In this document: positions 11,500 to 23,158 of the stretch, piece after piece
Layout of the letters: each line of letters begins with the position of its first letter
How positions within the stretch are numbered: the stretch's first letter is position 1
Assembly (NCBI GenBank): GCA_032622095.1
Contig: CP136063.1
Span: 181,081,956 to 181,145,955, forward strand
Reading direction: 5' to 3'
DNA from: Siphonodentalium dalli
Lineage: Eukaryota; Mollusca; Scaphopoda; Gadilida; Siphonodentaliidae
Length of the DNA stretch: 64,000 nucleotides
Translations under genes and position numbers: made by a program
Notes under the pieces: model-generated
The model's input: the letters and a program-made list of their open reading frames with translations, nothing else
Databases searched by the model: none
What the model was told of the DNA's origin: nothing

Positions 11500-12430
11500 T
11501 GAAGGATATCCAAATGCTGCAGGTTTTATTCAGGCTTCAGTCCAAATTAAGACATCTTTCAAATTAACCCATGACAGAAAATTAATAAACCTCCACGAAA
11601 AACCATCATTGCAGGAGATACTCAGTGTAGTACGTTTGTTTAACACAGTTTTTGCTTTGTTGCGGTGAATTAACAGTGAATGACAACTATGACATATAAA
11701 CTAGACCTATTATGCAAAATCAAGCTGGTTATGAGTAAAATTAAAGTTAGCAGTTCTCGACAAAACAGAATACTTGTTTTATATTCAACTTTAAATACAA
11801 TTGATTATATTATAAAATATTCCATAATTCCTCATCATTATATCTTTCAGATCAGAGCCTGCAGACATGGAGATAAAAAAGCAAACCTGCAAATTGGATA
11901 ACATCAGCCAGAAATTGCCTTTGCTTCCAATCCAGACATTCCATTTTCCAACATGTTTTTGCATTATATTATTGCTTCTGTGATGCAGATCTTCATGATT
12001 TGATCAGAATTTGCTCAACTGTTTGTTGATAAAATGGCCGGCGCTGTAACAGTAATGTTTACATAAAGGTTTTAGCATTCAATGTCTCATCAATAATAAA
12101 GCCTATCTAACCATATTATTTTTCACATTTACCATTTGCAAGTGCATCATTTCCCTTTAACCTTGAATACTGAATGATATCTCCAATATAAATACACAGA
12201 ATGACACAAGTGTGTTAATGGGTTAGTTAATATGGCACAAGTGCCAGTGCAGCCTCAAGATCTATCCTGCCACGATGGCACTAGTGTCATTGTTTATTAC
12301 ACACCACCATCCAAGAATCCTTGAATTAAAAAAAACTTACAAAGTGATGTCAACGGATTGCACATGGAACACGTGTGCCATACAGATTTGTAAAGGTGGA
12401 CCGGTCCAGCAGGAACACTAATTCTATATT
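11500..12430. other. No gene seen
   Basis: AT-rich. The ORF at 11680-11901 has no motif. TGGCACAAGTGCCAGTGC (12232-12249) and ATGGCACTAGTGTCAT (12276-12291) are small imperfect palindromes. Confidence 0.4.
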
Positions 12431-12433
12431 CTT

Positions 12434-12626
12434 AGAGCTCTTTCCGTCAATGTATCACATTATTATAATCAATAAATTTGAAAAATGATCAAGGAAATAT
12501 GGGTTGATACAAAAAGCCTTTCATGATGGGAGCGGCGCTGGTCCATCATTAAAGATTCTGTGCCAGAGCATTCTCTTATATATGCGAGTCTCCCCATAAT
12601 TTCAGGAAGCTCCAGTCATGGAAGGG
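12434..12626. mobile_element. Chimeric MITE: half of family H3 joined to a deleted family B
   Basis: AGAGCTCTTTCC to GGTTGATACAAAAA is one arm of the H3 palindrome (compare 44919-45167). At 12514 it changes to CCTTTCATGATGGGAGC, the family B left end, which runs with an internal deletion to GGAAGGG|TTAA (12627-12630). Confidence 0.72.
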
Positions 12627-12639
12627 TTAAACCTGACCC

Positions 12640-13690
12640 GGTTTCTTGAAAACATATTATGGACTTGTTCGAGTTCGTGAAACTGATAAGTTAGTATTCA
12701 GGCGTTATGCCAACCTAGAGAATGTAGCATTCTACTAACATCGCCGAAAATTTCAAAGAAAAACAAGAGCTACGCTGGGCGTGCAAAATACGCCCTCTCT
12801 TGGGAAAATTGGCGGATGGAACCCAAATTCGAACTTTAGCTGTCTTTTCTCCTAATAAACCCACAAACCAAATTTGATTGAAATCGGTTCACTCTAACTA
12901 AAGTTATCATCCGGACAACAAATTTCAGAGATTTTCTACGTCAAAAAAGGGGCCATAACTCTCGCAAAAATTCGGACTTGAGCTGTATTTCGATATATGT
13001 AATCCACAAAAAAACGGGTTTTGCGTATAAACATTCCAAAATCGAGTTATCATCCGGAAACCAAAAAACATAAGAAAAACTGAATTTTCTGAGTCGAAAA
13101 AGGGGCATAACTCTGCCAAAAATGGTCGGACAGAACCCAAGTTCGAACTTGACCTCTGTTTTGGTGGGAGAAAGAAGAAAGAAATATACCAAATTTGGAT
13201 TCATTCCGATAAACTATACTAAAGTTATCATCCGGACAACAAATTTCAAGGATTTTCTAAGTCAAAAAACGTCAAATAAGGGGCATAACTCCGGTGAAAA
13301 TTGGAGGGCGGAACCCAAATTCGAACTTGAACTTACTTTTCGGCTACCCACATACCAAATTTTATTAAATTTGGTTCACTCTAACTAAAGTTATCATCCG
13401 TAAACCAGGTTAACGGACAGACGGACCAATACTATAATACGGCCGTTTTTTTCAAACGGGCGTATAAAAAACCACTCTGTAGAAAACTACGCTCAATTGT
13501 AAATATTTACATCTGGATTCGGGATGCAACAATCTGCGACAAACACAAACGATTTCGCCATCCTGAGTCAGTGCATTTAATTATTATATCAGAATGACGG
13601 TGTGTGTTGGCAATTTGGGTTAATATTAATAAAAAGAACAACTTTGAGCAAGATTATTCACCATTTCGATTGGATCACCTCACCAGAGTG
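12640..13690 (+). mobile_element. Family K element split by an inserted repeat array
   Basis: The flanks 12640-12765 and 13472-13690 are collinear with the uninterrupted copy at 39866-40197. The inserted part (12766-13471) is family G. Confidence 0.72.
12766..13471. repeat. Family G tandem repeat array inserted in family K
   Basis: About five diverged units of 110-130 bp with GGGCATAACTC, GGAACCCAAATTCGAACTT and AAAGTTATCATCCGGA. Edge sequences GGGCGTGCAAAATACGCCC and ACGGGCGTATAAAA are related. Related arrays occur at 43880-44250 and 31535-31640. Confidence 0.7.
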
Positions 13691-13705
13691 TTTCACATCA
13701 CTTTA

Positions 13706-13894
13706 GCCTGTTCTATACTAAATGTATTCTCCCAACCAGTTATAAAAGTATCTATTGGAATGGTCTATTAATCATTTGGAGGGGTGTTCAGGAAATATGA
13801 GCAGACAGATTTCAGAAGGATTACTATTAATTGGTGCGAAATGTTCAGATAATAAGTTCAACTACTCGTCAATGAGTATTCAGTAAAGAAAGAG
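13706..13894. mobile_element. Family C TTAA MITE, copy 2
   Basis: TTCTATACTAAATGTATTCTC through AGTATTCAGTAAAGAAAGAG, with TTAA only at the right (13895-13898). Confidence 0.6.
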
Positions 13895-14070
13895 TTAAAA
13901 GTTGAATTCCTGTTCAGACCCAATTTGTGGACTGTGGGGCTTTCCCCCAAGACGATATGTAATAGTTTCCAAATATGGAGCACATGCCTGGTGTAGTAAA
14001 TGTTTGTGAGAATCATAGTATTCAGTAGGATAGAAACTCTTATGACAATAGCCAGGATCATTCATACCTA

Positions 14071-14283
14071 CAGTAATGCTCTAAGTAATCGACTTCTTAA
14101 CCACAGCAGAATTATGGGTAACTTTTCAGGATTTAGTCAGAAATATGGCTTGTTGTCATTCATCGGAAAGCTCTCCCCGAGAGCTATCCGATGAATGGCA
14201 ACAAGCCATATTTCCGACTAAATCCTGAAAAGTTACCCATAATTCTGCTGCGGTTAAGAAGTCGATTACTTAGAGCATTACTC
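14071..14283. mobile_element. Family D Tc1/mariner-type foldback MITE, copy 1
   Basis: TA|CAGTAATGCTCTAAGTAATC runs to GATTACTTAGAGCATTACTC|TA. The two arms pair almost completely around GAAAGCTCTCCCCGAGAGC. TA target sites and CAGT ends suggest the Tc1/mariner superfamily. Confidence 0.8.
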
Positions 14284-14602
14284 TACTTGAAACATGTGTT
14301 ACTTTTGCTGTGGATATGAACTTGGCGGGAAAAGTCAAGTGAGTTTACGGCATAAAACCTACACATTTATATATATCAGCCAATGCCTTGAGAAACTTCT
14401 AGATAATTGTCAGATAAAGAGAAAGCGAGACAACTCAATTGTTTATTTATTTCTGATACTGGTACCATGATGAATGAGACATGCATTGTTGAATTCCTTT
14501 CCAAAAACGACATGAGAGTACAAGCCACAATTAAATGGGATCTGAACGGGAATTCTTGAGATGTAAATCTTATAAGCAGGGTTTCCTTCGACGTAAATCA
14601 GA

Positions 14603-15710
14603 AAGTTACAGTAATGCCCTAAATAATCTACTCCTTAACCACAGCAGAATTATGGTTAACTTTTCAGGATTTAGTCGGAAATATAGCTTGTTGCCATTCA
14701 TCGGAAAGCTCTGTGAGAGTTTCCGATGAATGGCAACAAGCCATATTTCCAACTAAATCCTGAAAAGTTACCCATAATTTTGCTGTGGTTACATTGGTAT
14801 GGATAATACTGGTATGGATAATACTGGTTTATGTCGAAGTACGCTCACCTTACTCTTCTAAAGCGGACTTTAACGCTTTGAACCCTGGCTCCCCACAACG
14901 ATCGACGCCCTGACCCTGGGCTCCCAGGGGTATTTTGACTTATTGTAGACTATGTTCAGGTGTATGGTGCTGTATTGTATGAATTATCTTCTACCATATT
15001 GTTTACACCATTGGAAAGATTATTAAATTCTGAATTCAGCATATCACAATCTATTTCAATATCTTAAATCCAGAAAAAGTTATAAAAAATTGAAAACTTA
15101 TTAGATTTATTATAGAAACTGCCAAAACAATGTTACGTAACGTCGCAATCCCAACGTAAATACAAGTTACAGTAATGCCCTAAATAATCTACTCCTTAAC
15201 CACAGCAGAATTATGGTTAACTTTTCAGGATTTAGTCGGAAATATAGCTTGTTGCCATTCATCGGAAAGCTCTGTGAGAGTTTCCGATGAATGGCAACAA
15301 GCCATATTTCCAACTAAATCCTGAAAAGTTACCCATAATTCTGCTGTGGTTACATTGGTATGGATAATACTGGTTTATGTCGAAGTACGCTCACCTTACT
15401 CTTCTAAAGCGGACTTTAACGCTTTGAACCCTGGCTCCCCACAACGATCGACGCCCTGACCCTGGGCTCCCAGGGGTATTTTGACTTATTGTAGACTATG
15501 TTCAGGTGTATGGTGCTGTATTGTATGAATTATCTTCTACCATATTGTTTACACCATTGGAAAGATTATTAAATTCTGAATTCAGCATATCACAATCTAT
15601 TTCAATATCTTAAATCCAGAAAAAGTTATAAAAAATTGAAAACTTATTAGATTTATTATAGAAACTGCCAAAACAATGTTACGTAACGTCGCAATCCCAA
15701 CGTAAATACA
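14603..15710 (+). repeat. Recent tandem duplication, two units of about 545-565 bp
   Basis: The block from AAGTTACAGTAATGCCCTAA to CGCAATCCCAACGTAAATAC occurs twice in a row (second copy from about 15166) and is nearly identical. The first copy has one extra TGGTATGGATAATAC unit. Each carries a family D hairpin (14609-14795, 15173-15353) and a stretch starting CGCTTTGAACCCTGGCTCCC that is related to the start of the 59,992 element. Confidence 0.88.
14609..14795. mobile_element. Family D foldback, copies 2 and 3 (also 15173-15353)
   Basis: TA|CAGTAATGCCCTAAATAATC left arm with the inner palindrome. The right arm stops at TGCTGTGGTTACATTGG, so the terminal inverted end is lost. The identical defect in the second copy shows it was amplified by the tandem duplication, not by transposition. 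Confidence 0.78.
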
Positions 15711-15715
15711 TGACG

Positions 15716-17257
15716 TCATATATGGGCTTTAGCCAAAACAAACTCTGGGTGTTCTCTTAATACCCCGCCAATAACTAAAATGCGCGGCATTGTGCGGTCT
15801 ATTGGCTTATGCCATCTTAAAGACAAGATTCTGAACTTTATTCTCGTGTAAATCTATATAGCGTGTACCTTTGCGCAAAAACGTTATGATTTAATGAACT
15901 CAGAGTTTGTATATTCTTGAACAAAACTCGTATGACATGCGTTTACATCCGACAATCGTTAGCGCGAATTATATAATTTAGCGTGAATTTCTTCACACAT
16001 TGGGAGTTATAAATATACCACAAGAATACATCACTAAAGTTTCTACCTATAAATATATATTTTTAGATCTCTTATGAGCCATATATTAAGGCGATATGTC
16101 CTAACGCGAAACGTATTTAATCGGCTTATAATTCGTTATGCCAAACACAACCTCGATAATTTTTGGGCAGCTAGAACAGTTATAATATGAATTTTATGGA
16201 ACACTATTTTATGTTTCTTAACATTGAGTATTTATCGAAATATAAAAAATAAAGTGCAACACTGCGACGCCGACGGTAGAACGAGATTACGTCATGGCCG
16301 GAAAATCGGCCAGTCCCGTATACTTGCAAAAAATGTCACAAATGTTTCCATAATTTAAAAAGAATACTCATTTGACTTTGCGATCTTCGTAACAGTTCGG
16401 GTCTTTCTCTATAGATGTAAATAAACATCAAATTTGAGGTTACTTCTAATTACATGAAATATTATAGATTATATAAAACATCACTCTTTCTGATAAATGT
16501 GGCATTTGATTTGTATGATTAAAATTGACGAAAAAATCCCGCCACTGGATCTGGGCGTAATGATTGCTAAAGAAGACTAAGGCAAGCATACATAGATGTA
16601 AATCTGTATTATCCCTACTGATTTCACTTGCTAGGTTTGCACTGGCCAGAAAAATTTCGGAATTTCTTTGGCCATTTTTCAGAAAATTGGAAAAGAAAAT
16701 TGATGCTAAACAAAAGAATAAAAATAATAGAATTAAAAAACAAAATAACTGGAAAAGTGAATAAAATGCACACCCAAAAAACAATAACGGATTTAATTTC
16801 GATAAGAGAAAATATTGCCTTTTGTTTGACCTGGTGTTACATGTATATTGAAACCATAAATCGGCAAATTATTGTCAGTTCATTAAGAAAGAATGCAGTA
16901 ATAGCGGCTAATCATTGCTTTGCTAAGTAAGGAATACGAGACTTCTGGTACATTGTTATCCAAACATACTTGAGTGAACTACTGATAAGCTATTAATGAA
17001 TGTAAGGGTTTTAGTGAGAAATGGTGATATTGCGAGGGGATTGACTATATAGGCTTGAAACTGTTTTGGCCAAATTAAATTTTCTTTGGCCATTTTCAGG
17101 GGGTGGGGGAGAGGTGGTGTGCTGATTTTTTCCAGACACCAGGCGGGGTGGGAGGGTTTGTCGGCGCCGGAAAATAAATTCCTACACTAATACATACTCG
17201 TGTTAATCCTCTATTAGTATTATATAGACCCTTATCTACATGAATATATCATTTAGA
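15716..17257. other. No gene seen
   Basis: Overlapping ORFs on both strands at 16446-16930 are Lys/Asn- or Phe/Leu-rich reflections of AT content. TTTTGGCCAAATTAAATTTT repeats occur near 17060. Confidence 0.4.
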
Positions 17258-17450
17258 ACAATGCATTCTCTTATATATGCAAGTCTTCCATAGGGAGCCT
17301 CACATTTATAAGAGAATACCTTGACCTTATAAGCCAGTGCATTCTCTTAATTATGTCGAAGCTCCCTATGGGAGACTCAAATATATAAGAAAATGCACAG
17401 GCACAGGATTTTTAATGCTGCACCAGTGCAGCTCCCATCATGAAAGCGTT
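17258..17450. mobile_element. Family B MITE, copy 3 (degraded ends)
   Basis: GCATTCTCTTATATATGCAA, TACCTTGACCTTATAAGCC and GCAGCTCCCATCATGAAAGC in family order. The TTAA ends are no longer clear. Confidence 0.65.
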
Positions 17451-17454
17451 ATAA

Positions 17455-18267
17455 GAGAATGCATCTCCACAAATGAATAAATGGCAACCACCAATGAGCA
17501 TTTTCAGTTATCAAGGGGTTAAGGACATTGATCGTGATGCACTGAATATTCGTACTGACCAGAAAACAAGTGACTTCCCCTTTCTCATTTTTGAAACTGT
17601 CTAGATCCATTGTGAATTGGGTACCGTAACTGTGTAATCAACTTCTGCTACAGCTTTTGTTGAACACCCATTTATACGAATTACAGCAAAATATAGCAGG
17701 TTTCAAAGTGTTCAAATGGTCTCGTCCTGGACAATGCCATCTGTAAACAATCTTTACTATTATGAGGTATTCACTACATAAATCACTAATTTGTCCAATT
17801 GAATGGATCGATATCAAATTAAATTTAAGTATACGACAAGCTACTGCCTTTTGGATGTGCAATAAGCATAGAACCACACAGTGATGTGAACATGTTAACA
17901 TTATTGCACTTGTTTCTCGTATATCGCGTCACAATAAACTCCTGCATAACGCTAATCAGTTCACACGCTTGTGTCATTCTATATATATATATTCTATGGA
18001 TCAAATATTCTAGAAATTGTCACCTACATAACAAAAAAAAGACGGTTGACATAAGGTTGTGTAAAGTTTATTTTAATCAGTACAAAATAATTGTACATTT
18101 TTATACAAATATGCGCGGAAGTTAGATAGAACAGACCAGTTCCCTGCTTAAGATTTGTGATTCATTACTGTAATTGGTAAAGTTCTATGTTCAAATGTGA
18201 AGAACTGTGATGACAATCTCCGTCTAAAATGTGTCTGTGAAATAAATTAAATTTTTCCTGATGAAAA
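17455..18267. other. No gene seen
   Basis: Unique AT-rich DNA with two chance ORFs (17638-17901 minus, 17886-18125 plus). Confidence 0.4.
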
Positions 18268-18332
18268 ATAGACCATTTCAATATATACTTTATATCTGAA
18301 TGGGAGAATCCATTCATTCAGTAAAGAAAGGG
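18268..18332. mobile_element. Family C terminal fragment
   Basis: AGACCATTTCAATATATACT, ATGGGAGAATCCATTCA and AGTAAAGAAAGGGTTA match one end of family C. Confidence 0.5.
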
Positions 18333-18378
18333 TTATCATCAATGTTGATGATGAATAGGTCCCTCCGTTGATCACATA

Positions 18379-18541
18379 CAGTAATGCCTTAAATAATTGA
18401 CTCCTTAACCACAGCAGAATTATGGGTCATTTTTCAGGATTTAGTCGGAAATATGGCAACACGCCATATTTCCGACTAAATCCTGAAAAATTACCCATAA
18501 TTCTGCTGTGGTTGAGGAGTCAATTATTTAGGGCATTACGG
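18379..18541. mobile_element. Family D foldback, copy 4 (short)
   Basis: TA|CAGTAATGCCTTAAATAATT...GGGCATTACGG|TA. The central GAAAGCTCTC loop segment is missing and the arms meet at CGGAAATATGGC. Confidence 0.78.
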
Positions 18542-18775
18542 TAGTTCAGGAGACATAACTCTAAACATGAACAAGAAATACATATTGGAGAGTCAATATG
18601 GTTTAATAATGAGTATTACATCATGTAAACAAATCACAAGTGAAATACTGTAGCATTTACCTGAGTGCTATAATCGAGAACCTGTCGTAACATCATTTGA
18701 ATCAACCACGAAGTTCCATCCAATACTCAATAAGATTAATGGTTAGTAGACTAACCATTTCTACACCATGTAAGT

Positions 18776-19270
18776 CATGGTGGGGAATCACGTGGTTTCG
18801 AGTTGATGAGTATCATGCATTCAAAATGGCCGAGGCGATCTAAAACGCGACCAGAAGCGAGGAAAAAAGGTAATAAACTAAGATATGATATATTATGTAG
18901 TATTTTGACAGCTACGAGCAGATGCTATACTATTTTTCAAACAAGCTGAAACCTCATTTATGTCCAAATTCACATTTGTTTACCCTAACATTCTGACCAA
19001 TGTTGTCAGTCGAAGGCTTTTCCAAGATGTATGGACTGGTGTATTGCACGATTCTCAGACTGCCAACTTTGGTCAGAATGTTATAGAAAACCACTAAGTA
19101 TTTCCGAACAAATAAGGTATCAACTTGTTTCAAAAATAAACCACCATATGCTCGTAACAGTCAAACTGCCATGTTTTGTGTCAGTTCCTCGTATATTATG
19201 ATTTTATGCGTTTGCACATTTTGAATGGGTGGTACTCACCAACCTCGAAACCACGTGATTCCCCACCATG
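18776..19270. mobile_element. Non-autonomous element with long TIRs and GTAAGT flanks
   Basis: 27-bp perfect inverted ends begin CATGGTGGGGAATCACGTGG and go on imperfectly to about 38 bp. GTAAGT flanks both sides (18770-18775, 19271-19276), a possible 6-bp target duplication. An inner inverted pair AACATTCTGACCAA/TTGGTCAGAATGTTA is present. There is no ORF. Confidence 0.75.
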
Positions 19271-19418
19271 GTAAGTCAGTTGTAGTTCGTTGCAAAGATA
19301 ATGCTCAAAACTAACCGAGGGGGGGGGGGGGTGGAATATATAATGCCTGAATGTTGACTTTTCTTTCAGAAATTAATGGAAAGAGATGAATAATACATAT
19401 TAGGTTCATATTAGAAAA

Positions 19419-19612
19419 AATGGACAATTGAAAATTAAAGTGAAATACAAATGAGCAATCTCATTTAAGGCCAGGATAAAATATAATTTTAAGGCCAGGA
19501 CAATTGAAAAATAAAGTTAATTACAAATGAGTAATTTCATTTAAGGCCAATGGACAATTGAAAAATAAAGTTAATTATAAATGAGTAAATTCATTTAAGG
19601 CCGGGATAAAAT
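19419..19612 (+). repeat. Tandem array, three units of about 60-70 bp
   Basis: Units of ATGGACAATTGAAAAATAAA, AATTACAAATGAGTAA, TTCATTTAAGGCC and GGATAAAATATA, diverged by a few bases and indels. Confidence 0.75.
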
Positions 19613-20236
19613 ATACCTGAGTTTCCTCTAACAGACTCGAAAATTTAGCGGCTGGCTGTCGGCATTTTTATTTTATTTTTCAGTTTATTTAAATTTTATA
19701 CCTCAGTCCTGGATTGACTTGGGAAAATCATGGGGTATAAACCATTGCACATTGCTTCATTTATTTACCTGGGCTAAAACATAGCGAACTCAAAATTTAT
19801 TTTGCAATGAATGTCAAAACAGGATTAACGATGGCCAATCGATGTTAATTCCCAAGGCTGGCTGTTTTACTTGATTACTTCTATCTACTATGTTTCTGGA
19901 TCTAGATTTACTCATTGGAATTTATGACCTGTAATGGACACTGACAAGTAATGATGAAGCTTGCTGACTGGAAATATCAATAAACTGATTGGGGTCAGGG
20001 ATTATGGACAGGGTGGGTCAGGTTAGAGGAAACACAGAAAAATTTATTTAGCCATATGCAATTCCACTGTTGGTAGTTGGCCAGGTTTGAATGGCGTAAA
20101 CAAAGTCAAAATTATTATACACTGGTGTAAAGCTTATCTAATAACAGTTTCAGTTAAACTATTTTTACAATGGTCCCACATTGCTGTATTTAGTTTAGCA
20201 TTTATTTTACCCTCCATGTTACTTATTGTACATTCA
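19613..20236. other. No gene seen
   Basis: Unique AT-rich spacer. The stretches 20670-20976, 21240-21808 and 22060-22707 are likewise featureless. Confidence 0.4.
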
Positions 20237-20669
20237 AACCTGCAAATAGTGTGTCTGCATTTGCAGAATGAGGTCCCCAGAAGGTGAATTCAGTGATGCT
20301 ATCCTGTACACCAGGCTAGCATCACCAAATTCACCCTATGGGGACCTAATTCTGCTTAGTCCTCATCTTCTGGGAATTATCTATAGTCTCATATTAACAT
20401 TGTTTTTAGTACTTTTTCCCTTCTGGGAAGTTTCTATATCCCAATATCCCCTATATGCAGAATATAAAATGCATAATCAAGGTGACAAATGGGTGAACAT
20501 TACCAACTTCAACTGGGGAACTTCAATCCGATCCTAGGTGTCCCAGAGCAGTTGAGGCCTTAACAGATTGAGGTTCCCAGAGGGTGAATTTGGTGATGCT
20601 AGCATGACCAAATTCACCCCCTGGGAACCTCATTCTGCAAATGACAGACACCGCACTGTATGCAGGCCT
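20237..20669. mobile_element. Family A composite element, copy 3 (reverse of copy 1)
   Basis: Palindromic ends at 20264-20356 and 20560-20641. The middle contains TGGGTGAACATTACCAACTT, ATCCTAGGTGTCCCA and AGCAGTTGAGGCC, the reverse complement of 890-950. Outer inverted ends CCTGCAAATAGTGTGTCTG/CAGACACCGCACTGTATGCAGG. Confidence 0.72.
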
Positions 20670-20980
20670 ATGTATATTCATATAATTTTTATTACATTCA
20701 TACATGGAAGAAAATTTGATAATTAGGCAACAAGACAACCTTGCTTCTTTGAAGTCCTCTCCACATACAATAAGGCAACTGTTAGTTAATAAGCCAACAC
20801 AGGGGTAACTGAAGCAGGACATATTAGATGGGGCCATAGGAAGAGAAGAACACTGCCACAATGGCATAACATGCCCATAAGCTTTATTCAAAAAGCATTT
20901 CAGAAAGATTCCATAACTTTTTAGTTATATCAGCCAAAAAAGGTTTCATGCCAAATTTCATTCCATTCAGTCAACATTAA

Positions 20981-21235
20981 CCCTTCCATGACTGGAACTT
21001 CCTGAAATTTAGCGAAAACCCTGTGCCAATGCATTCTATTATATATGCGAGTCTTCAATAGGGCACCTCGCATATATGAGAATACATTGGCCTAACAATA
21101 TTTACCTTGACCTCGTAAGCCAGTGTAATCTCTTATATATGCGAGGCTCCCAATGGGAGACTCGCATATATATACGAGAATGTTCTGGCACAGGGTCTTT
21201 AATTCTGCGCTAGCGCAGTTGCCGTCATGAAAGGG
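20981..21235. mobile_element. Family B TTAA double-hairpin MITE, copy 4
   Basis: CCCTTCCATGACTGGAAC...GCCGTCATGAAAGGG with TTAA at 20977-20980 and 21236-21239. Both hairpins are intact; this copy is close to the family consensus. Confidence 0.8.
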
Positions 21236-21812
21236 TTAACAGAAGTAATCATCTGGAAACCACAAAAAGAAAATTCAGAGCAAAAAAAGGTCTTGTAAAT
21301 CCTGCTCCATCTGAAATTGATTCTGGATAAGCGTTACAATGATGCCCAATACTTATTTTGACTCATTTCAGACATAAAAACCCAGTCTATTAAATTATAT
21401 CAACAATTCATCAATATACAGTGATATATTCACTACATTCTAGAAAAAAATATATAAATATTTAAATAACCACAAAGTATATACTTAAGATTGAGATTTG
21501 TTATTAAGATTCCATAACAAAGAATCAGCATGGCAACATATTTGATTATTTTTTGACAGATAATCATATAAACAGTTCAGTAAAAATAAAATTTGTGAAG
21601 ACACTATCAACAATATAATTAGGCTCACTCACAACATGACACAATCATACTGACCGCAGCACAAAATTTTAGTGGCTTTCCCTGAGAAACGGACTATTTT
21701 AATTATCTGGCAATATGTGGATCAACCACACTGACAGCTTAAATTATACCTGGATAGAACTAGTTACATTATTTTAAAAGAACTTACATTAATCATGTAC
21801 TGGATATATTAA

Positions 21813-22057
21813 CACTTTCATGATAGGAGCTGGACTGGCGCAGCATTAAAGATCATGCGGCAGTGCATTCTCTTATATATGCGAGTCAATGGAGCATCGC
21901 ATATATAAGAGAATGCACTGGCTTACAAGGCCATGGTAAATATCAGGCCAATGTAATTATCTTATATATGCAAGACTCCATATCAGACTCGAAAAATAAG
22001 AGAATGCATTGCCACAGCGTTTTTGAAACATTTCAGGAAGCTCCAGTCATGGAAGGG
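21813..22057. mobile_element. Family B MITE, copy 5 (reverse orientation)
   Basis: CACTTTCATGATAGGAGC...CTCCAGTCATGGAAGGG, TTAA at 21809-21812 and TTAT at the right. Confidence 0.78.
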
Positions 22058-22711
22058 TTATGTTCCATAATTCTCTAGTTTTTAACAAAAATGTGATTTT
22101 ACCCCAAAATGAATCCTAGAATATTGAATTACTCCACTCTTATATCACGTGAAAATAACTGTACTCAGTTTTAAGTGAGTATTTAACCATAAATAGGGTG
22201 AAATGTTATTCTACAGCTGGATTCCAGTTTTCACTGATTATATTTATTAAAAAAGTTGATTTTGCTCAAAATCTCAACTTGCACCAACTTGTTTATGGCT
22301 AACTTAGTTTAATGTTGCTGAAATACAAACAAACATTTTGACTGTCTTGGTGGTCGGCGACATATAGATTATTTTTTTCGGCTACAGAAAAGAGGAAGAT
22401 ACCGTACAAACAGACAAAGATGAAAATCTAATTCAGAATCAATGGAAAACCCAAATTGATTTTGTAACAGGAGCGCCGATTGTGATGGTGATGGCTGGAC
22501 AATGAACATTGCAACCACTCTGTGACAGCTGTTTTTTGTCTATACATAGTCTGCAAGATAAAATATGTGAATGCATTATCCCATAATTCGGTGGTACCAA
22601 GAAATTTGGTTGAACCAGCAAACAGCACTACTCAATGGCATGTCAGTTACTCAAGGTGTTTTAAACTGCTAAATGTTATATTTTGTGTTAATAGTAACAG
22701 ATACTCATTAA

Positions 22712-23154
22712 AGATGCATTATCTGATCTAACACTCCTAAATTACTATTTCTTTGGCTTCGGGATAAAAAATATTTGATTCGAGTCAAGGAGCTCACTCA
22801 TCAAAGCTCATAGTGATCAGATATCGATTTTTGAAATCTGTTATTTCTCGAGATATGCACTTTTTTCCACCAGCCAAATATTCGTCAAACGGACCAATTG
22901 CGTATGATGGATAACTCTAAAATCATGTGGTAATATGGCCAAATTTTGTGACAATCAAGTGATAATATGGTCATATTTCATTGAACAACATGTTAATAAA
23001 TAACATGATTTGGGAAATTTTATACCATAGTTGACAGTGGTTACCATTATTTTGTTGTATTTAATTGATTCTGATAACTAAAGTGTATTTTGAAGAAATG
23101 TTTTTGTTGTTGTAACTTGATGACATGGGGACCATCTGATCGGATTGAGTATCT
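22712..23154. mobile_element. Family E TTAA element, copy 3
   Basis: Right end GATCGGATTGAGTATCT with TTAA at 23155-23158; left AGATGCATTATCTGATCTAA after TTAA at 22708-22711. The inside is collinear with copy 2 (AATATGGTCATATTT, GATTCTGATAACT). Confidence 0.75.
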
Positions 23155-23158
23155 TTAA

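Noticed and set aside
11220-11502. ORFs of 74 and 86 codons beginning near MRSPEGEFSDA
   Set aside because: The same peptide appears at 20268, 47254 and 570 because family A palindromes are read as protein.
16446-16930. Overlapping 100-112-codon ORFs on both strands
   Set aside because: Composition follows local AT skew (Phe/Leu on one strand, Lys/Asn on the other); no motif and no splice support.
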